A stretch of DNA of 64,000 bases from an uncultured Ectothiorhodospiraceae bacterium (lineage in GTDB: Bacteria; Pseudomonadota; Gammaproteobacteria; Nevskiales; Oceanococcaceae): the NCBI GenBank assembly GCA_937141935.1, contig CAKZQS010000014.1, forward strand, positions 1 to 64,000, written 5' to 3'. A program made the position numbers and the translations under genes. Positions 46,307 through 55,331 of the stretch are shown in pieces. The notes beneath the pieces were generated by a model. The model saw only the letters and a program-made list of their open reading frames with translations. It did not search any database and was not told the DNA's origin. Positions within the stretch are counted from its first letter, which is position 1; the number at the start of each line of letters is the position of its first letter.

Positions 46307-46770
46307 CAGCGGCGGGGCTCCTTGGAGTCGGGGTCAGGGGTGGGCTCGGCGCCTTCGGGCTCGTCGAGCAGGGCCCGCAGGCGCGCTTCGTCCACGGGCG
46401 CGGGCGGCGTTGCCGGCGGCTGCCGCAGCAGGCGGACGATCAGGGCCCCGCCCAGCAGCAACAACAGCAGCGGACCCAGCCACAGCGCGTAGGTGCGGGG
46501 GTTGAAGGGGGGGCGGTAGAGCACGAAGTCGCCATAGCGGGCCACCATCCATTCGCGGATTTCGGCATCGCTGTAGCCCTCGCGCATCAGCCGCTCCAGC
46601 TCGGCGCGCAGGTCTTCGGCCAGCGGCGCCTGCGAGTCGGCAATGGACTGGTTCTGGCAGACCAGGCAGCGCAGCTCTTCGGAGAGCTTGCGCATGCGGT
46701 CGGGGTCCACCTCCTGCGCGCCGGCCAGGCCCAGCCAGCCCGCGAGCAGCAGAATCAGCAAGGCTCTCAT
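46306..46770 (-). CDS. ccmH: Cytochrome c maturation protein CcmH (thiol reductase)
   Basis: 154 residues: signal peptide, then the redox motif ELRCLVCQNQSIADS (Cys35, Cys38), a three-helix bundle, and a C-terminal membrane helix (LWLGPLLLLLLGGALIVRLL). Reduces the CXXCH thiols of apocytochromes with CcmG. Start overlaps the ccmG stop (ATGA). Confidence 0.95.
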   Translation of the reverse strand: MRALLILLLAGWLGLAGAQEVDPDRMRKLSEELRCLVCQNQSIADSQAPLAEDLRAELERLMREGYSDAEIREWMVARYGDFVLYRPPFNPRTYALWLGPLLLLLLGGALIVRLLRQPPATPPAPVDEARLRALLDEPEGAEPTPDPDSKEPRR

Positions 46771-47309
46771 GGGCGGGTGGGCTCCGCCTGCAGCTCGGCG
46801 ACCAGCGGCAGCAGCTGCTGGCTCAGGTAATCCGGCGTGATGGGCCCGATGCGCTTGGCGCGGATGACGCCCGCGCGGTCGAGCACGAAGGTCTCGGGCA
46901 CGCCGTAAACGCCGTAGTCGATGCCGATGCGACCGTCGCGGTCGACCACACTCCAGGCGTAGGGGTCGCCGTGGCGAGCCAGCCAGCGCGTGGCGTCGGC
47001 CTGGGCATCCTTGTAGTTCAGGCCCACGATGCGCACCTGGCCGCTGCGCGACAGGTCGTTGAGGAGCGGGTGCTCCTGCATGCAGGCCACGCACCAGCTG
47101 GCCCAGACGTTGAGCAGCGTGACCTCGCCGCGCAGCGCCTCCAGCGTGGTGGCCGCGCCGCTGTCCAGACGGACGCTGGCAAAGTCCGGCGCCGGCTTGC
47201 CGACCAATGGCGAATCCACCTCGCGCGGGTCCAGCTCCAGGCCGCGGCCCAGCAGCAGGATCAGCGCCAGCGCGGCCAGCAGCGGCAGGCCCCAGAGCAG
47301 CTTGCGCAT
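46767..47309 (-). CDS. ccmG: Thiol:disulfide interchange protein CcmG/DsbE
   Basis: 180 residues. Membrane anchor (LLWGLPLLAALALILLLG) and thioredoxin-like domain with WASWCVACMQEHP (Cys73, Cys76), and the cis-Pro segment YGVYGVPETFVLDR. Keeps apocytochrome thiols and CcmH reduced in the periplasm. Confidence 0.95.
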   Translation of the reverse strand: MRKLLWGLPLLAALALILLLGRGLELDPREVDSPLVGKPAPDFASVRLDSGAATTLEALRGEVTLLNVWASWCVACMQEHPLLNDLSRSGQVRIVGLNYKDAQADATRWLARHGDPYAWSVVDRDGRIGIDYGVYGVPETFVLDRAGVIRAKRIGPITPDYLSQQLLPLVAELQAEPTRP

Positions 47310-47313
47310 GGGC

Positions 47314-49284
47314 CTAGCCCGCCCGGGCCGGCGCGGCGGCGGCCGCCAGCGGCACGCGGCGGCGGCTGTAATAGCGCCGGTCGGTCAGGGCCAGCAGCCC
47401 ACCCAGCGCCATCAGCACCGAGCCGCCCCAGACCCAGCGGATGAAGGGCTTGTAATAGACCCGCAGGCTCCAGCGCTGCGCGCCGAGCGGCTCGCCCAGC
47501 GACACGTAGAGATCACGCAGAATGCCCACGTCGACCGCCGATTCGGTCATCGGGTTGTTGGGCTGCGAGTGGTACAGGCGCTTTTCCGGGTACAGCGTGG
47601 CCAGCAGCTCGCCCTCGCGGCGCACCTGCAGCGTGCCGCGGTCGGCACGGTAATTCGGGCCGTCCACCACATCCAGTTCGAGCAGGCGCCACTCGAAGCC
47701 GGCCAGCGTCACGCTTTCGCCCGGCGCCAGCGCGATATCGCGCTCGATATCGGCCGTGGAGACCAGCCCCACGCCCAGCGCGAACACGCCCAGGCCGGCG
47801 TGCGCGATCGTCATGCCCAGCCAGCCGCGCGGCAGGCCCTGGCGCAGGCGGATGCGCCGGACTAGCGACCACAGCGCCGCCAGCAGGGTCAGCGCGCCGC
47901 AGGCCAGCGCGAACAGCGCCAACGGCCCATGCCCGCCACGCGAGATGAAGGACAGCAGCCCGGCCAGCAGCGCGGCGGCGACCAGCAGCCCGGGCAGATG
48001 CCGCTTCAGCGGCGCCGCCTGCCAGCGCCGCCACGGAACGAAGAAACCCAGCGCGCACAGCACCAGCAACGGCACCGTCAGCGGCACGAAGGTGGCGTTG
48101 AACCAGGGCGGGCCCACCGACGGCTTGGGCAGGCCGAGCGAATCGACCAGCAAGGGGTACAGCGTGCCCAGCAGCACGCTGGCGGCGGCGACCGTCAGCA
48201 GCAGGTTATTCAGCAGCAGCAGCCCCTCCTTCGAGGCCAGCCGCAGTGGCTCGGCGGCCAGCTGAATCCGGTGTGCGCGCGCGGCGAACAGCGTCAGCGA
48301 GATGCCGACCGTGGCCGCGAAAAAGGCCAGGATGAACACGCCACGCGCCGGGTCCGAGGCGAAGGCATGCACCGACACCAGCACGCCCGAGCGCACCAGG
48401 AAGGTGCCGAGCAGGCTCAGCGAGAAGGCGGCGATGGCGAGCAGCAGGCTCCAGTGCGCCAGCTGGCCACGCTTTTCGGTCACGGCCAGCGAATGGATCA
48501 GCGCGGTGCCCACCAGCCAGGGCATGAAGGAGGCGTTCTCGACCGGGTCCCAGAACCACCAGCCGCCCCAGCCCAGCTCGTTATAGGCCCACCAGCTGCC
48601 CAGCGCGATGCCCAACGTCAGGAAGACCCAGGCGGCGTTGGTCCAGGGGCGCACCCAGCGTACCCAGGCCGCATCCAGCCGCCCCTGCAGCAGCGCGGTG
48701 ACGGCAAAGGCGAAGGCCACCGAGAAGCCGACATAGCCCATGTACAGCATCGGCGGGTGGAAGATCAAGCCCGGGTCCTGCAGCAGCGGGTTCAAATCGC
48801 GCCCGTCCGCCGGCGCCGGGAAATGCCGTTCGAAGGGGTTCGAGGTGCCGAGCATGAACCACAGAAAGCCAAAGCCCACGGCGCCCATCGTGGCCAGCAC
48901 CCCCGCGCTGACATCCAGCGCCCGGCTGCGCAGCGTGGCCGCCACGGCGAGGTTCCAGCCGGCCAGCATCAGGGCCCAGAGCAGCAGCGAGCCCTCGTGG
49001 CCGCCCCAGACCGCGGCGATGCGGTAGGCCAGCGGCAGGCCCAGGTTGGAGTGGTTGGCGACGTAGAGCACGCTGAAGTCGTGCTGCACGAAGGCCACCG
49101 TCAGCAGCGCGAAGGCGCAGGCGATGACGACAAAGCTGGCCACCGCGGCCTGCGAGGCCAGCGCCACCAGCGCCGCGTTGCGCCGCCACAGCCCCAGCCC
49201 GCCGGCCAGGGCCTGCACCGCCGCCAGCACGAAGGCAAAGGCCAGCGCGAGGTGGCCGGCGGCGCCAAGCCCGAAGCCGCCCAT
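47314..49284 (-). CDS. ccmF: Cytochrome c heme lyase subunit CcmF
   Basis: 656 residues, about 14-15 membrane helices. The heme-handling WWD domain reads GWGGWWFWDPVENASFMPWL; external His residues flank it (AVWGGHEGSLLLWALML). It receives heme from holo-CcmE and attaches it to apocytochrome with CcmHI. Start overlaps the ccmE stop (TGATG). Confidence 0.96.
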   Translation of the reverse strand: MGGFGLGAAGHLALAFAFVLAAVQALAGGLGLWRRNAALVALASQAAVASFVVIACAFALLTVAFVQHDFSVLYVANHSNLGLPLAYRIAAVWGGHEGSLLLWALMLAGWNLAVAATLRSRALDVSAGVLATMGAVGFGFLWFMLGTSNPFERHFPAPADGRDLNPLLQDPGLIFHPPMLYMGYVGFSVAFAFAVTALLQGRLDAAWVRWVRPWTNAAWVFLTLGIALGSWWAYNELGWGGWWFWDPVENASFMPWLVGTALIHSLAVTEKRGQLAHWSLLLAIAAFSLSLLGTFLVRSGVLVSVHAFASDPARGVFILAFFAATVGISLTLFAARAHRIQLAAEPLRLASKEGLLLLNNLLLTVAAASVLLGTLYPLLVDSLGLPKPSVGPPWFNATFVPLTVPLLVLCALGFFVPWRRWQAAPLKRHLPGLLVAAALLAGLLSFISRGGHGPLALFALACGALTLLAALWSLVRRIRLRQGLPRGWLGMTIAHAGLGVFALGVGLVSTADIERDIALAPGESVTLAGFEWRLLELDVVDGPNYRADRGTLQVRREGELLATLYPEKRLYHSQPNNPMTESAVDVGILRDLYVSLGEPLGAQRWSLRVYYKPFIRWVWGGSVLMALGGLLALTDRRYYSRRRVPLAAAAAPARAG

Positions 49285-49748
49285 CAGGTGGCCTCCTGCA
49301 GCGACTTGAAGGGAGCGCAGGAATGCTTGCCGGCGTCGCCGCCGAGCTTTTCCACCAGTTCCGGCGGCATGTAGTTCTCGTCGTGTTTGGCCAGCACCTC
49401 ATCGGCCTCAAAGACGCCCTGCTGCATGCGGCCGCTGGCCACAATGCCCTGCCCTTCGCGGAACAGGTCCGGCAGGATTCCGGAAAAGCGCACCGGCAGA
49501 TTGGCCTCGCAATCGGCCAGGCGGAACTGCACCAGCAGCGCGCCCGGCTCGCGTTCCACGCTGCCCGGCACGACCAGGCCGCCAAAGCGCACGCGCTGGC
49601 CCTCTTCGGCCTCCCCGGCCGCCAGCTCGCTGGCGCTGTAGAAATACATTAGGTTTTCGCGGAAGACCTGCGAGGCCACCAGCGCCAGCAGGCCGACCCC
49701 GAGCACCAGGCTCAGCACCAGGGCCAAACGGCGTTGCCGGCGCGTCAT
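49284..49748 (-). CDS. ccmE: Heme chaperone CcmE
   Basis: 154 residues. N-terminal membrane anchor (RLALVLSLVLGVGLLALVA), OB-fold body and the covalent heme site LAKHDENYMP (His122, Tyr126). Carries heme from CcmC to CcmF. Start overlaps the ccmD stop (ATGA). Confidence 0.96.
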   Translation of the reverse strand: MTRRQRRLALVLSLVLGVGLLALVASQVFRENLMYFYSASELAAGEAEEGQRVRFGGLVVPGSVEREPGALLVQFRLADCEANLPVRFSGILPDLFREGQGIVASGRMQQGVFEADEVLAKHDENYMPPELVEKLGGDAGKHSCAPFKSLQEAT

Positions 49749-49900
49749 GCCGCGCCCCGCTCGACGCTGCGCAGGCGCGTCAGCGCCCGCCGATGGTGGC
49801 TGCGCGCGCTCAGCGCCATCCAAAGCAGCAGACCCACAAAGAGGCCGATGCTCGGCCATACGTAGCGGGCGTAGCCGCCCATTGCCAAAAACTCGCTCAC
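49745..49900 (-). CDS. ccmD: Heme exporter protein CcmD
   Basis: 51-residue protein: MSEFLAMGGYARYVWPSIG, one membrane helix (IGLFVGLLLWMALSA) and a basic tail (RSHHRRALTRLRSVERG). The FxxMGGYAxYVWP N-terminus is the CcmD signature. GTG start overlapping the ccmC stop (GTGA); its own stop overlaps ccmE. It helps release heme-CcmE from the CcmABC complex. Confidence 0.93.
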   Translation of the reverse strand: MSEFLAMGGYARYVWPSIGLFVGLLLWMALSARSHHRRALTRLRSVERGAA

Positions 49901-50646
49901 GCGCCCTCCATGGCCACCGCCCGGGCCCAGCTTTGCCGCCGCTCACGCAGCAGGATCGAGCCGCGCATGCGCGCCAGCACGAACCAGCCGTAGAACAGCA
50001 TCGTGCCCAGCGCCACTTCCAGCAGCGGGACATACATGCTCGCCGGCATCGCCGGCTTCTCGAATCGCGACAGGCTGGAGCCCTGGTGCAGCGTGTTCCA
50101 CCACTCCACCGAGTAATGCACGATCGGCACGTTGATCACGCCGACGATGGCCAGAATGGCGCAGGCGCGCGCGGCCTGGCGCGGCTCGGGCAGCGCCTGA
50201 TCCAGGGCCAGCACGCCCAGGTACAGAAACAGCAGGATCAGTTCGGAGGTCAGGCGCGCATCCCACACCCACCAGGTGCCCCACATCGGCTGGCCCCAGA
50301 GCATGCCGCTGGCCAGGGCCACCGCGGTAAAGCCGGCGCCCGCCAGGGCGGCATCACGCAGGTAGACCTCCGCCACCTTCATCCGCCAGACCAGCGCGAT
50401 GACGCCGGCGACGGCCATCGAGGTATAGATGAACAGGCTCAGCCAGGCGGCCGGCACATGCACGTAAATGATGCGAAAGCCGTCGCCCTGCTGGTAGTCG
50501 GCCGGGGCCTGGACCAGGCCGGCATAGAGGCCATGCAGCAGCAACAACAGCGCCGGCCAGCCCAGCCAGGGCAGCGCCCGGCCAGCAAAGCGGTAGAAGG
50601 TCGGTGGCGACCCCCAGCGGTGAAAGGTCCGGGTCAGTGCGTTCAC
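49897..50646 (-). CDS. ccmC: Heme transporter CcmC
   Basis: 249 residues, six membrane helices and the WWD motif GTWWVWDARLTSELILLFL with flanking periplasmic His residues (IYVHVPAAWLS, VPIVHYSVEWW). Loads heme onto CcmE. GTG start overlapping the ccmB stop. Confidence 0.96.
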   Translation of the reverse strand: MNALTRTFHRWGSPPTFYRFAGRALPWLGWPALLLLLHGLYAGLVQAPADYQQGDGFRIIYVHVPAAWLSLFIYTSMAVAGVIALVWRMKVAEVYLRDAALAGAGFTAVALASGMLWGQPMWGTWWVWDARLTSELILLFLYLGVLALDQALPEPRQAARACAILAIVGVINVPIVHYSVEWWNTLHQGSSLSRFEKPAMPASMYVPLLEVALGTMLFYGWFVLARMRGSILLRERRQSWARAVAMEGA

Positions 50647-51302
50647 TCAGAAACCGCTCGCAGCGCAACCGCCGAGGCCAGCGGTGCCAGCATCAGCGTC
50701 ATCAGCAGCAGGCATCCGAGCAAGTATAACGGAGCCTGCGCGCCCTGCCCGGCCTGGGCCAAAGTGATGGCGCTGGCGCCGAAGACCAGCACCGGAACGT
50801 ACAGCGGCAGGACGAGCAGCGCCGAGAGCATGGCGCCGCCCGTGAGGTTGGCGGTCAGCGCAGCAGCGACGCTGCCCAGGCCCACCAGCGTGGGCGTGCC
50901 TAGCAGCAGGCTCAGCATGGCCACCTGCGCCGCCGCATCCGACAGCCCCAGTGCCAGCCCCGCCGCGCCGGCCGCCAGGCAGATCGGGGCGCCGCTGTAC
51001 AGCCAGTGCACCGCAAGCTTGATAGCCAGCAGCAGCGGCAAGGGCCAGCGGCCGGTCAGCGCCTGATCCAGCCAGCCGTCGCGCAGCTCCTGGCGGAACA
51101 GCGTTTCCAGGCCAAAGACACAGGCCAGCAAGGCGCTGCCCCAGAGCACCGCGGGCGCGATCAGCGCGAGCTGCGTGGGTTCGGGGTCCAGGCCCAGGGG
51201 AAACAGCACCACCACCACCGCGAACACCGCCAGGCTTTGCAGGGCCTCGTAGCGGCTCAGCCAGTAGGCCTGCAGTTCGCGGGCAATCACGGCCCTCAGC
51301 AT
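50643..51302 (-). CDS. ccmB: Heme exporter permease CcmB
   Basis: 219 residues, about six membrane helices (SLAVFAVVVVLFPLGLDP, LLGTPTLVGLGSVAAALTA, LYLLGCLLLMTLMLAPLAS) with FGLETLFRQELRDGWLDQAL typical of CcmB. Permease partner of CcmA. The start MLRAVIARE overlaps the last 7 bases of ccmA. Confidence 0.94.
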   Translation of the reverse strand: MLRAVIARELQAYWLSRYEALQSLAVFAVVVVLFPLGLDPEPTQLALIAPAVLWGSALLACVFGLETLFRQELRDGWLDQALTGRWPLPLLLAIKLAVHWLYSGAPICLAAGAAGLALGLSDAAAQVAMLSLLLGTPTLVGLGSVAAALTANLTGGAMLSALLVLPLYVPVLVFGASAITLAQAGQGAQAPLYLLGCLLLMTLMLAPLASAVALRAVSE

Positions 51303-51904
51303 GCGGCGCCCCAGTCCAGGTGGCGATCCGGCGGGCTGTCGAGCACCTCGTGGCTGACAAAAACCACCGCCGTGCCGGCGTCCGCCGCGGCGCGCATCTG
51401 CTGCTGCCATTGCGCGCTGCGCTCGCGATCCAGGCCACTGAAGGGTTCATCCAGCAACCACAGGGCCGCCCCGCTGCTGGCGATTTGCTGCAGGGCGGCG
51501 CGCTTGCGCTGGCCGGTGGACAAGGCGCCCCAGGGCCGCTGCCGCCAGGCCTGCGGCAGCGGCGCGTCGTCTCCGCCCCGGCTGCCGCGCAAGGCCCGCA
51601 GGTAGGCCCAGTTGGCCGCCACGCTATGGCCAGGCGTCCAGCCGGGCCGCTCGCCCAGGAACGCGATGGGGGCCGGGCTCTCGTCCACCCGGCTCGCGAA
51701 GTCGCCGCCGCGCCAGCGCAAGCGCCCGGCGTCCGGGCGGATCAGCCCCGCCAGGATGCGCAGCAGGGTGGTCTTGCCATGGCCGTTCGGGCCGCGCACC
51801 TGCAGCAGCTCGCCGGCCCGAAGCTCACAACTCAGGCCGCCATAGAGCTCGCGATCTCCCCGCTCGTGCCACAGCCCGGCAAGTTCCAGCAGCACATCGC
51901 TCAT
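51296..51904 (-). CDS. ccmA: Heme exporter ATP-binding protein CcmA
   Basis: 202 residues, ABC ATPase: Walker A GPNGHGKTT, signature LSTGQRKRAALQQI, Walker B LWLLDEPFSGLD, H-loop VSHE. ATP hydrolysis drives release of holo-CcmE. First gene of the ccmABCDEFGHI operon; a leader of about 190 bases separates it from tRNA-Leu. Confidence 0.95.
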   Translation of the reverse strand: MSDVLLELAGLWHERGDRELYGGLSCELRAGELLQVRGPNGHGKTTLLRILAGLIRPDAGRLRWRGGDFASRVDESPAPIAFLGERPGWTPGHSVAANWAYLRALRGSRGGDDAPLPQAWRQRPWGALSTGQRKRAALQQIASSGAALWLLDEPFSGLDRERSAQWQQQMRAAADAGTAVVFVSHEVLDSPPDRHLDWGAAC

Positions 51905-52095
51905 GGGTGGGCGCCCGGAGCCCGGCGATGCCCTGCGGCGAGCCGGCGGGGCAGCCGACGATCAACTCGCACGCTTGTTTGCAGGCTTGGTGCCCGGGGC
52001 CGGGCTCGACGAATGCGATTGGACTCGCATTCGGACCGCACAACGTGCGGCCCGCAGGGTCGCCGGCAGGACAGCCGGCGATCAACCGGCACGTA

Positions 52096-52182
52096 TGGTG
52101 CCCGGGGCGGGAATCGAACCCGCACGGATTCACATCCGAGGGATTTTAAGTCCCTTGCGTCTACCAATTTCGCCACCCGGGC
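52096..52182 (-). tRNA. tRNA-Leu (anticodon TAA)
   Basis: 87 bases including an encoded CCA. Acceptor GCCCGGG/CCCGGGC, long variable arm (CTCGGATGTGAATCCGTG), anticodon loop CTTAAAA, T-arm GGTTCGATTCC. Confidence 0.97.
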
Positions 52183-52270
52183 TGCCTGCGTTGCTGCGAT
52201 GCCTGCGCGCCCGAGCGGGCGCGGTGCGCAAGCCTAGCACGCAGCTCCGGGGACCCGGCCGCAGCGCCCT

Positions 52271-52462
52271 TCAGCCCTCTTCCGGGGCGTCGTCCGTAGC
52301 TTGCTCCGAACCGTAAGCGGCCTCCCACTGTTCCAGCGCCCGCTGGTAGGCCGCCAGCTCGTCGGCGTAGGCGTCCAGGACACACACGGCGCAGCCGCTG
52401 CCGCAGCAGTCGGTAGGAAGTGGCGCCTCGGGGGCTTCTGGGCGTGGGGGTCTGTCGGCCAT
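52271..52462 (-). CDS. Oxidoreductase-like small Cys-rich protein
   Basis: 63 residues (MADRPPRPEAPEAPLPTD, then CCGSGCAVCVLDAYADEL). The CCGxGCxxCVxDxY motif defines the oxidoreductase-like N-terminal domain family, found in many proteobacteria as a small stand-alone protein. Four closely spaced Cys could bind a metal or iron-sulfur cluster. Function is unknown. The start is at the Met that precedes the family region; upstream sequence overlaps a tRNA on the same strand. Confidence 0.7.
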   Translation of the reverse strand: MADRPPRPEAPEAPLPTDCCGSGCAVCVLDAYADELAAYQRALEQWEAAYGSEQATDDAPEEG

Positions 52463-52629
52463 GGGGCGGATGCTAACCCGCGGGGAGGCCCCGCCCGGCA
52501 CGGGCGTAATGCGCCAAGCCGGGTTGACGACGCCATGCGACTTTGAGGGGGCGCCTACCGGGCGAGAGCCCGGAGCAGCGGGCGCAGCGGCGACTCGGCA
52601 GAGCCTGCGCGGCTGCGGGCGGTGGCGTT

Positions 52630-52703
52630 TGGAGGCTAGGGCCGGAATCGAACCGGCGTACACGGCTTTGCAGGCCGTTGTATAACCACTCTACCACCTA
52701 GCC
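52630..52703 (-). tRNA. tRNA-Cys (anticodon GCA)
   Basis: 74 bases including CCA. Acceptor GGCTAGG/CCTAGCC, discriminator T, anticodon loop CTGCAAA, T-arm CGGTTCGATTCCG. Confidence 0.97.
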
Positions 52704-52720
52704 CGAACGCGACCGACAAA

Positions 52721-52743
52721 AAACCCCGGCGTACCGGGGTTTT
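52721..52743. terminator. Hairpin between tRNA-Gly and tRNA-Cys
   Basis: AAACCCCGG, loop CGTA, CCGGGGTTT, flanked by A and T runs on both sides, so it would work as an intrinsic terminator on either strand. It lies between two co-oriented tRNA genes and may end the tRNA-Gly transcript or act as a processing hairpin. Confidence 0.65.
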
Positions 52744-52756
52744 AGACGTTCTCGTT

Positions 52757-52832
52757 GGAGCGGGAAACCGGGTTCGAACCGGCGACCTCAACCTTGGCAA
52801 GGTTGCGCTCTACCAACTGAGCTATTCCCGCA
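52757..52832 (-). tRNA. tRNA-Gly (anticodon GCC)
   Basis: 76 bases including CCA. Acceptor GCGGGAA/TTCCCGC, D-arm TAGCTCAGTTGGTAGAGC, anticodon loop TTGCCAA, T-arm CGGTTCGAACCCG. Confidence 0.97.
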
Positions 52833-52914
52833 CCGGAAGCACCAAGTATGAGGGTTTTTCGGGGAGGGTGTCAACACGTTTGGCGAAGTTTTTCGCCCGC
52901 CCTGCCCGCCGCAG

Positions 52915-53469
52915 TCAGTTCTGAAAGCTGGGCCAGGCGGCACGCAGGTACAGGCACATCGACCACACCGTCAGCACGCTGGCAACCAGCAGCAGGCCGT
53001 AGCCAATGTCATAGATCGGCAGCGGGCCGAAATCCTCGCGCCAGAGCATCATCGAGATGGCGGTCATCTGAAAGCCGGTCTTCCACTTGCCCAGCCCGGC
53101 CACGTTGACCTTGGAGCGCTGGCCCAGCTCGGCCATCCACTCACGCAGGGCGCTGATGGTGATTTCGCGGCCAATGATGATGGCGGCGGGGATCATCACG
53201 GCCAGCCGCGGGTCCTGCTGCAGCAGCACCGCCAGCGCGGTGGCCACGATCAGCTTGTCGGCGACCGGGTCGAGGAAGGCGCCAAAGGCGCTGGCCTGGT
53301 TCAGCCGCCGCGCGAGGTAGCCGTCCAGCCAGTCGGTAATGGCCGCCACGATGAAGATCAGGGCCGCGATGATCGTGTTGTGCGGGAGATCCACGTAATA
53401 GGCCAGGCCCATCAGCGGAATGGCAATGACCCGCGCCAGCGTGAGCTGCGTCGGCAGGGTGAGTTTCAT
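52915..53469 (-). CDS. pgsA: CDP-diacylglycerol--glycerol-3-phosphate 3-phosphatidyltransferase
   Basis: 184 residues of the CDP-alcohol phosphotransferase family. The catalytic motif DG-x2-AR-x8-G-x3-D-x3-D reads DWLDGYLARRLNQ then ASAFGAFLDPVADKL. Several membrane helices. Makes phosphatidylglycerol phosphate. Downstream of uvrC by 6 bases and upstream of tRNA-Gly, the uvrY-uvrC-pgsA-tRNA-Gly order known from many gammaproteobacteria. Confidence 0.95.
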   Translation of the reverse strand: MKLTLPTQLTLARVIAIPLMGLAYYVDLPHNTIIAALIFIVAAITDWLDGYLARRLNQASAFGAFLDPVADKLIVATALAVLLQQDPRLAVMIPAAIIIGREITISALREWMAELGQRSKVNVAGLGKWKTGFQMTAISMMLWREDFGPLPIYDIGYGLLLVASVLTVWSMCLYLRAAWPSFQN

Positions 53470-53475
53470 GCGCGC

Positions 53476-55293
53476 CTAGTCGGTGTCGTGCAGGTGATCA
53501 TACAAGCGCTGCGCCAGCGTCATCGAAATGCCGGGCACGCGGGCCAGATCTTCCAGGCTGGCACGGCGGACCTGCGCCAGCCCGCCGAACTGGCGCAGCA
53601 GCGCGCTGCGGCGCTTGGCGCCCAGGCCGGGGATGTCCTCCAGCTCGCTGCGCGTGCGGGTGCGTGCGCGCTGGCCGCGATGCCCGGCCAGCGCGAAGCG
53701 GTGTGCCTCGTCTCGGATCTGCTGGATCAGGTGCAGCGCCGGGTCGTCGGCGGCCAGCAGCAGCGGCTCGGGTTGTTCGGGCAGGTGCAGCTCCTCCTCG
53801 CCAGCGCGCCGTTCCGGGCCCTTGGACACGCCGACCACACGCACGCGCTCGTCCATGTCCAGGCTCTGCAGCGCCTGCAGGGCCGATTGCAGCTGCCCCT
53901 TGCCCCCGTCGATGAACAGCACGTCGGGCAGCGGCACCTCGCCCTTGGCAATGCGCCCATAGCGGCGGCGCACGGCCTGCTCGATGGCGGCGTAGTCGTC
54001 GCCCGGCGTGATGTCCTCGACCGCAAAGCGGCGGTACTGCGACTTCTCCGGCCCGCTGGCGCCGAAAACGACACAGCTGGCGCGCGTGCCCTCGCCGCGC
54101 GTGTGGCTGATGTCAAAACACTCCATGCGCACCGGGATGGCCTCGAGGTCGAGCCGCTCCTGCAGCGCCAGGTAGCGGCCCTGCACGGTTTCGCGCTCGG
54201 CGAGCCGCGCCACCATCGCCGCCTGCAGCGACTGCGCCGTCATCTCCTGCAAGCGCCGGCGGTTGCCGCGCAGCGTGCGTGCGTGCACCCGCACCGGCTT
54301 GCCCAGCTTGTCGCCCAACAGCCGGCCCAGGGCCTCCTCGTCGCCGATCGCCTGCGACAGCACCAGCTCCGGCGGCGGCCGGCGCTCCAGGTAGTGCTGC
54401 TGCACGAAGCTGCGCAGCACCTCGTCCTCCTCGGCCTCGCCGCCGCCGCGCGGGAAGTGGCTCTGCGCGCCCAGGCTGCGGCCCCCGCGCACCGGCATCA
54501 CGGCGACGCCGGTCAAACCGTGGTGGGTTTGCACGCAGACCAGGTCGAAGTCGCCCTTGGTGTCGGTGACCACCCGGCTTTCCTGCAGCCGGCGCAGGGC
54601 CACGACGCGGTCGCGCAGGTCGGCCGCCGCCTCGAAATCCAGCCGCTCGGCCGCCTGCTCCATGCGCAGCTGCAAGCCGGCCACAACGCTTTCGCCGCGG
54701 CCGCTGAGCAGGTCGATGGCCGATTGCACATCGAGCTGGTACTCCTGCGCCGAAATCACGCCCGTGCACGGCGCGCTGCAGCGCTTGATCTGGTGCAGCA
54801 GGCAGGGTCGCGTGCGGTTGGCGTAGTCGCTGTCGCGGCAGGTGCGCAGCTTGAAGGTGCGCTGCAGCGTGGCGATGGTCTCTTTCACCGCGCCGCTGCT
54901 GGGGTACGGGCCGAAGTAGGTCTCGCCGGCGCGCTGGCGGCCGCGGTGCAGGGCCAGCCGCGGGGCCTCGCCGCCGCCCAGGCGCAGCCAGGGGTAGGAC
55001 TTGTCGTCCCGAAACAGGATGTTGTAGAGCGGCTTGCGGGTCTTGATCAGCTCGTGCTCGAGCATCAAGGCCTGGTCTTCGGAAGGCGCGACCGTGACCT
55101 CAATGCGCGCGATGTGGCTGACCATCTGCGCGATGCGCGGCGCCTTGGCGCTGCCCGAGAAGTAGCTGCTGACGCGGTTTTTCAGGTTGCGCGCCTTGCC
55201 CACGTAAAGCACGCGATCCTGCGCGTCGTACATGCAATAGACGCCAGGCTTGGTTGTCAGCGTGCGCAGGAAGGCTTTGGCGTCAAAACTCAT
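53476..55293 (-). CDS. uvrC: Excinuclease ABC subunit C
   Basis: 605 residues, close to the usual 610. N-terminal GIY-YIG nuclease (PGVYCMYDAQDRVLYVGKAR, then NLKNRVSSYF), a Cys-rich segment (CRDSDYANRTRPCLLHQI), UVR domain (FEAAADLRDRVVALRRLQ), RNase H-like 5' nuclease domain (FDISHTRGEGTRASCVVFGA, LFIDGGKGQL) and C-terminal helix-hairpin-helix (LEDIPGLGAKRRSALL). Cuts both sides of lesions marked by UvrAB. The start is at MSFDAKAFL. Confidence 0.97.
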   Translation of the reverse strand: MSFDAKAFLRTLTTKPGVYCMYDAQDRVLYVGKARNLKNRVSSYFSGSAKAPRIAQMVSHIARIEVTVAPSEDQALMLEHELIKTRKPLYNILFRDDKSYPWLRLGGGEAPRLALHRGRQRAGETYFGPYPSSGAVKETIATLQRTFKLRTCRDSDYANRTRPCLLHQIKRCSAPCTGVISAQEYQLDVQSAIDLLSGRGESVVAGLQLRMEQAAERLDFEAAADLRDRVVALRRLQESRVVTDTKGDFDLVCVQTHHGLTGVAVMPVRGGRSLGAQSHFPRGGGEAEEDEVLRSFVQQHYLERRPPPELVLSQAIGDEEALGRLLGDKLGKPVRVHARTLRGNRRRLQEMTAQSLQAAMVARLAERETVQGRYLALQERLDLEAIPVRMECFDISHTRGEGTRASCVVFGASGPEKSQYRRFAVEDITPGDDYAAIEQAVRRRYGRIAKGEVPLPDVLFIDGGKGQLQSALQALQSLDMDERVRVVGVSKGPERRAGEEELHLPEQPEPLLLAADDPALHLIQQIRDEAHRFALAGHRGQRARTRTRSELEDIPGLGAKRRSALLRQFGGLAQVRRASLEDLARVPGISMTLAQRLYDHLHDTD

Positions 55294-55331
55294 GGCGGTG
55301 GCACCGGCGGCGGCAGGCCGGCGCGGCGGGC

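Noticed and set aside
43214-46492. Plus-strand open frame of 1092 codons opposite galU, the MaoC-like gene and ccmI
   Set aside because: Antisense shadow across three recognised genes with no domain of its own.
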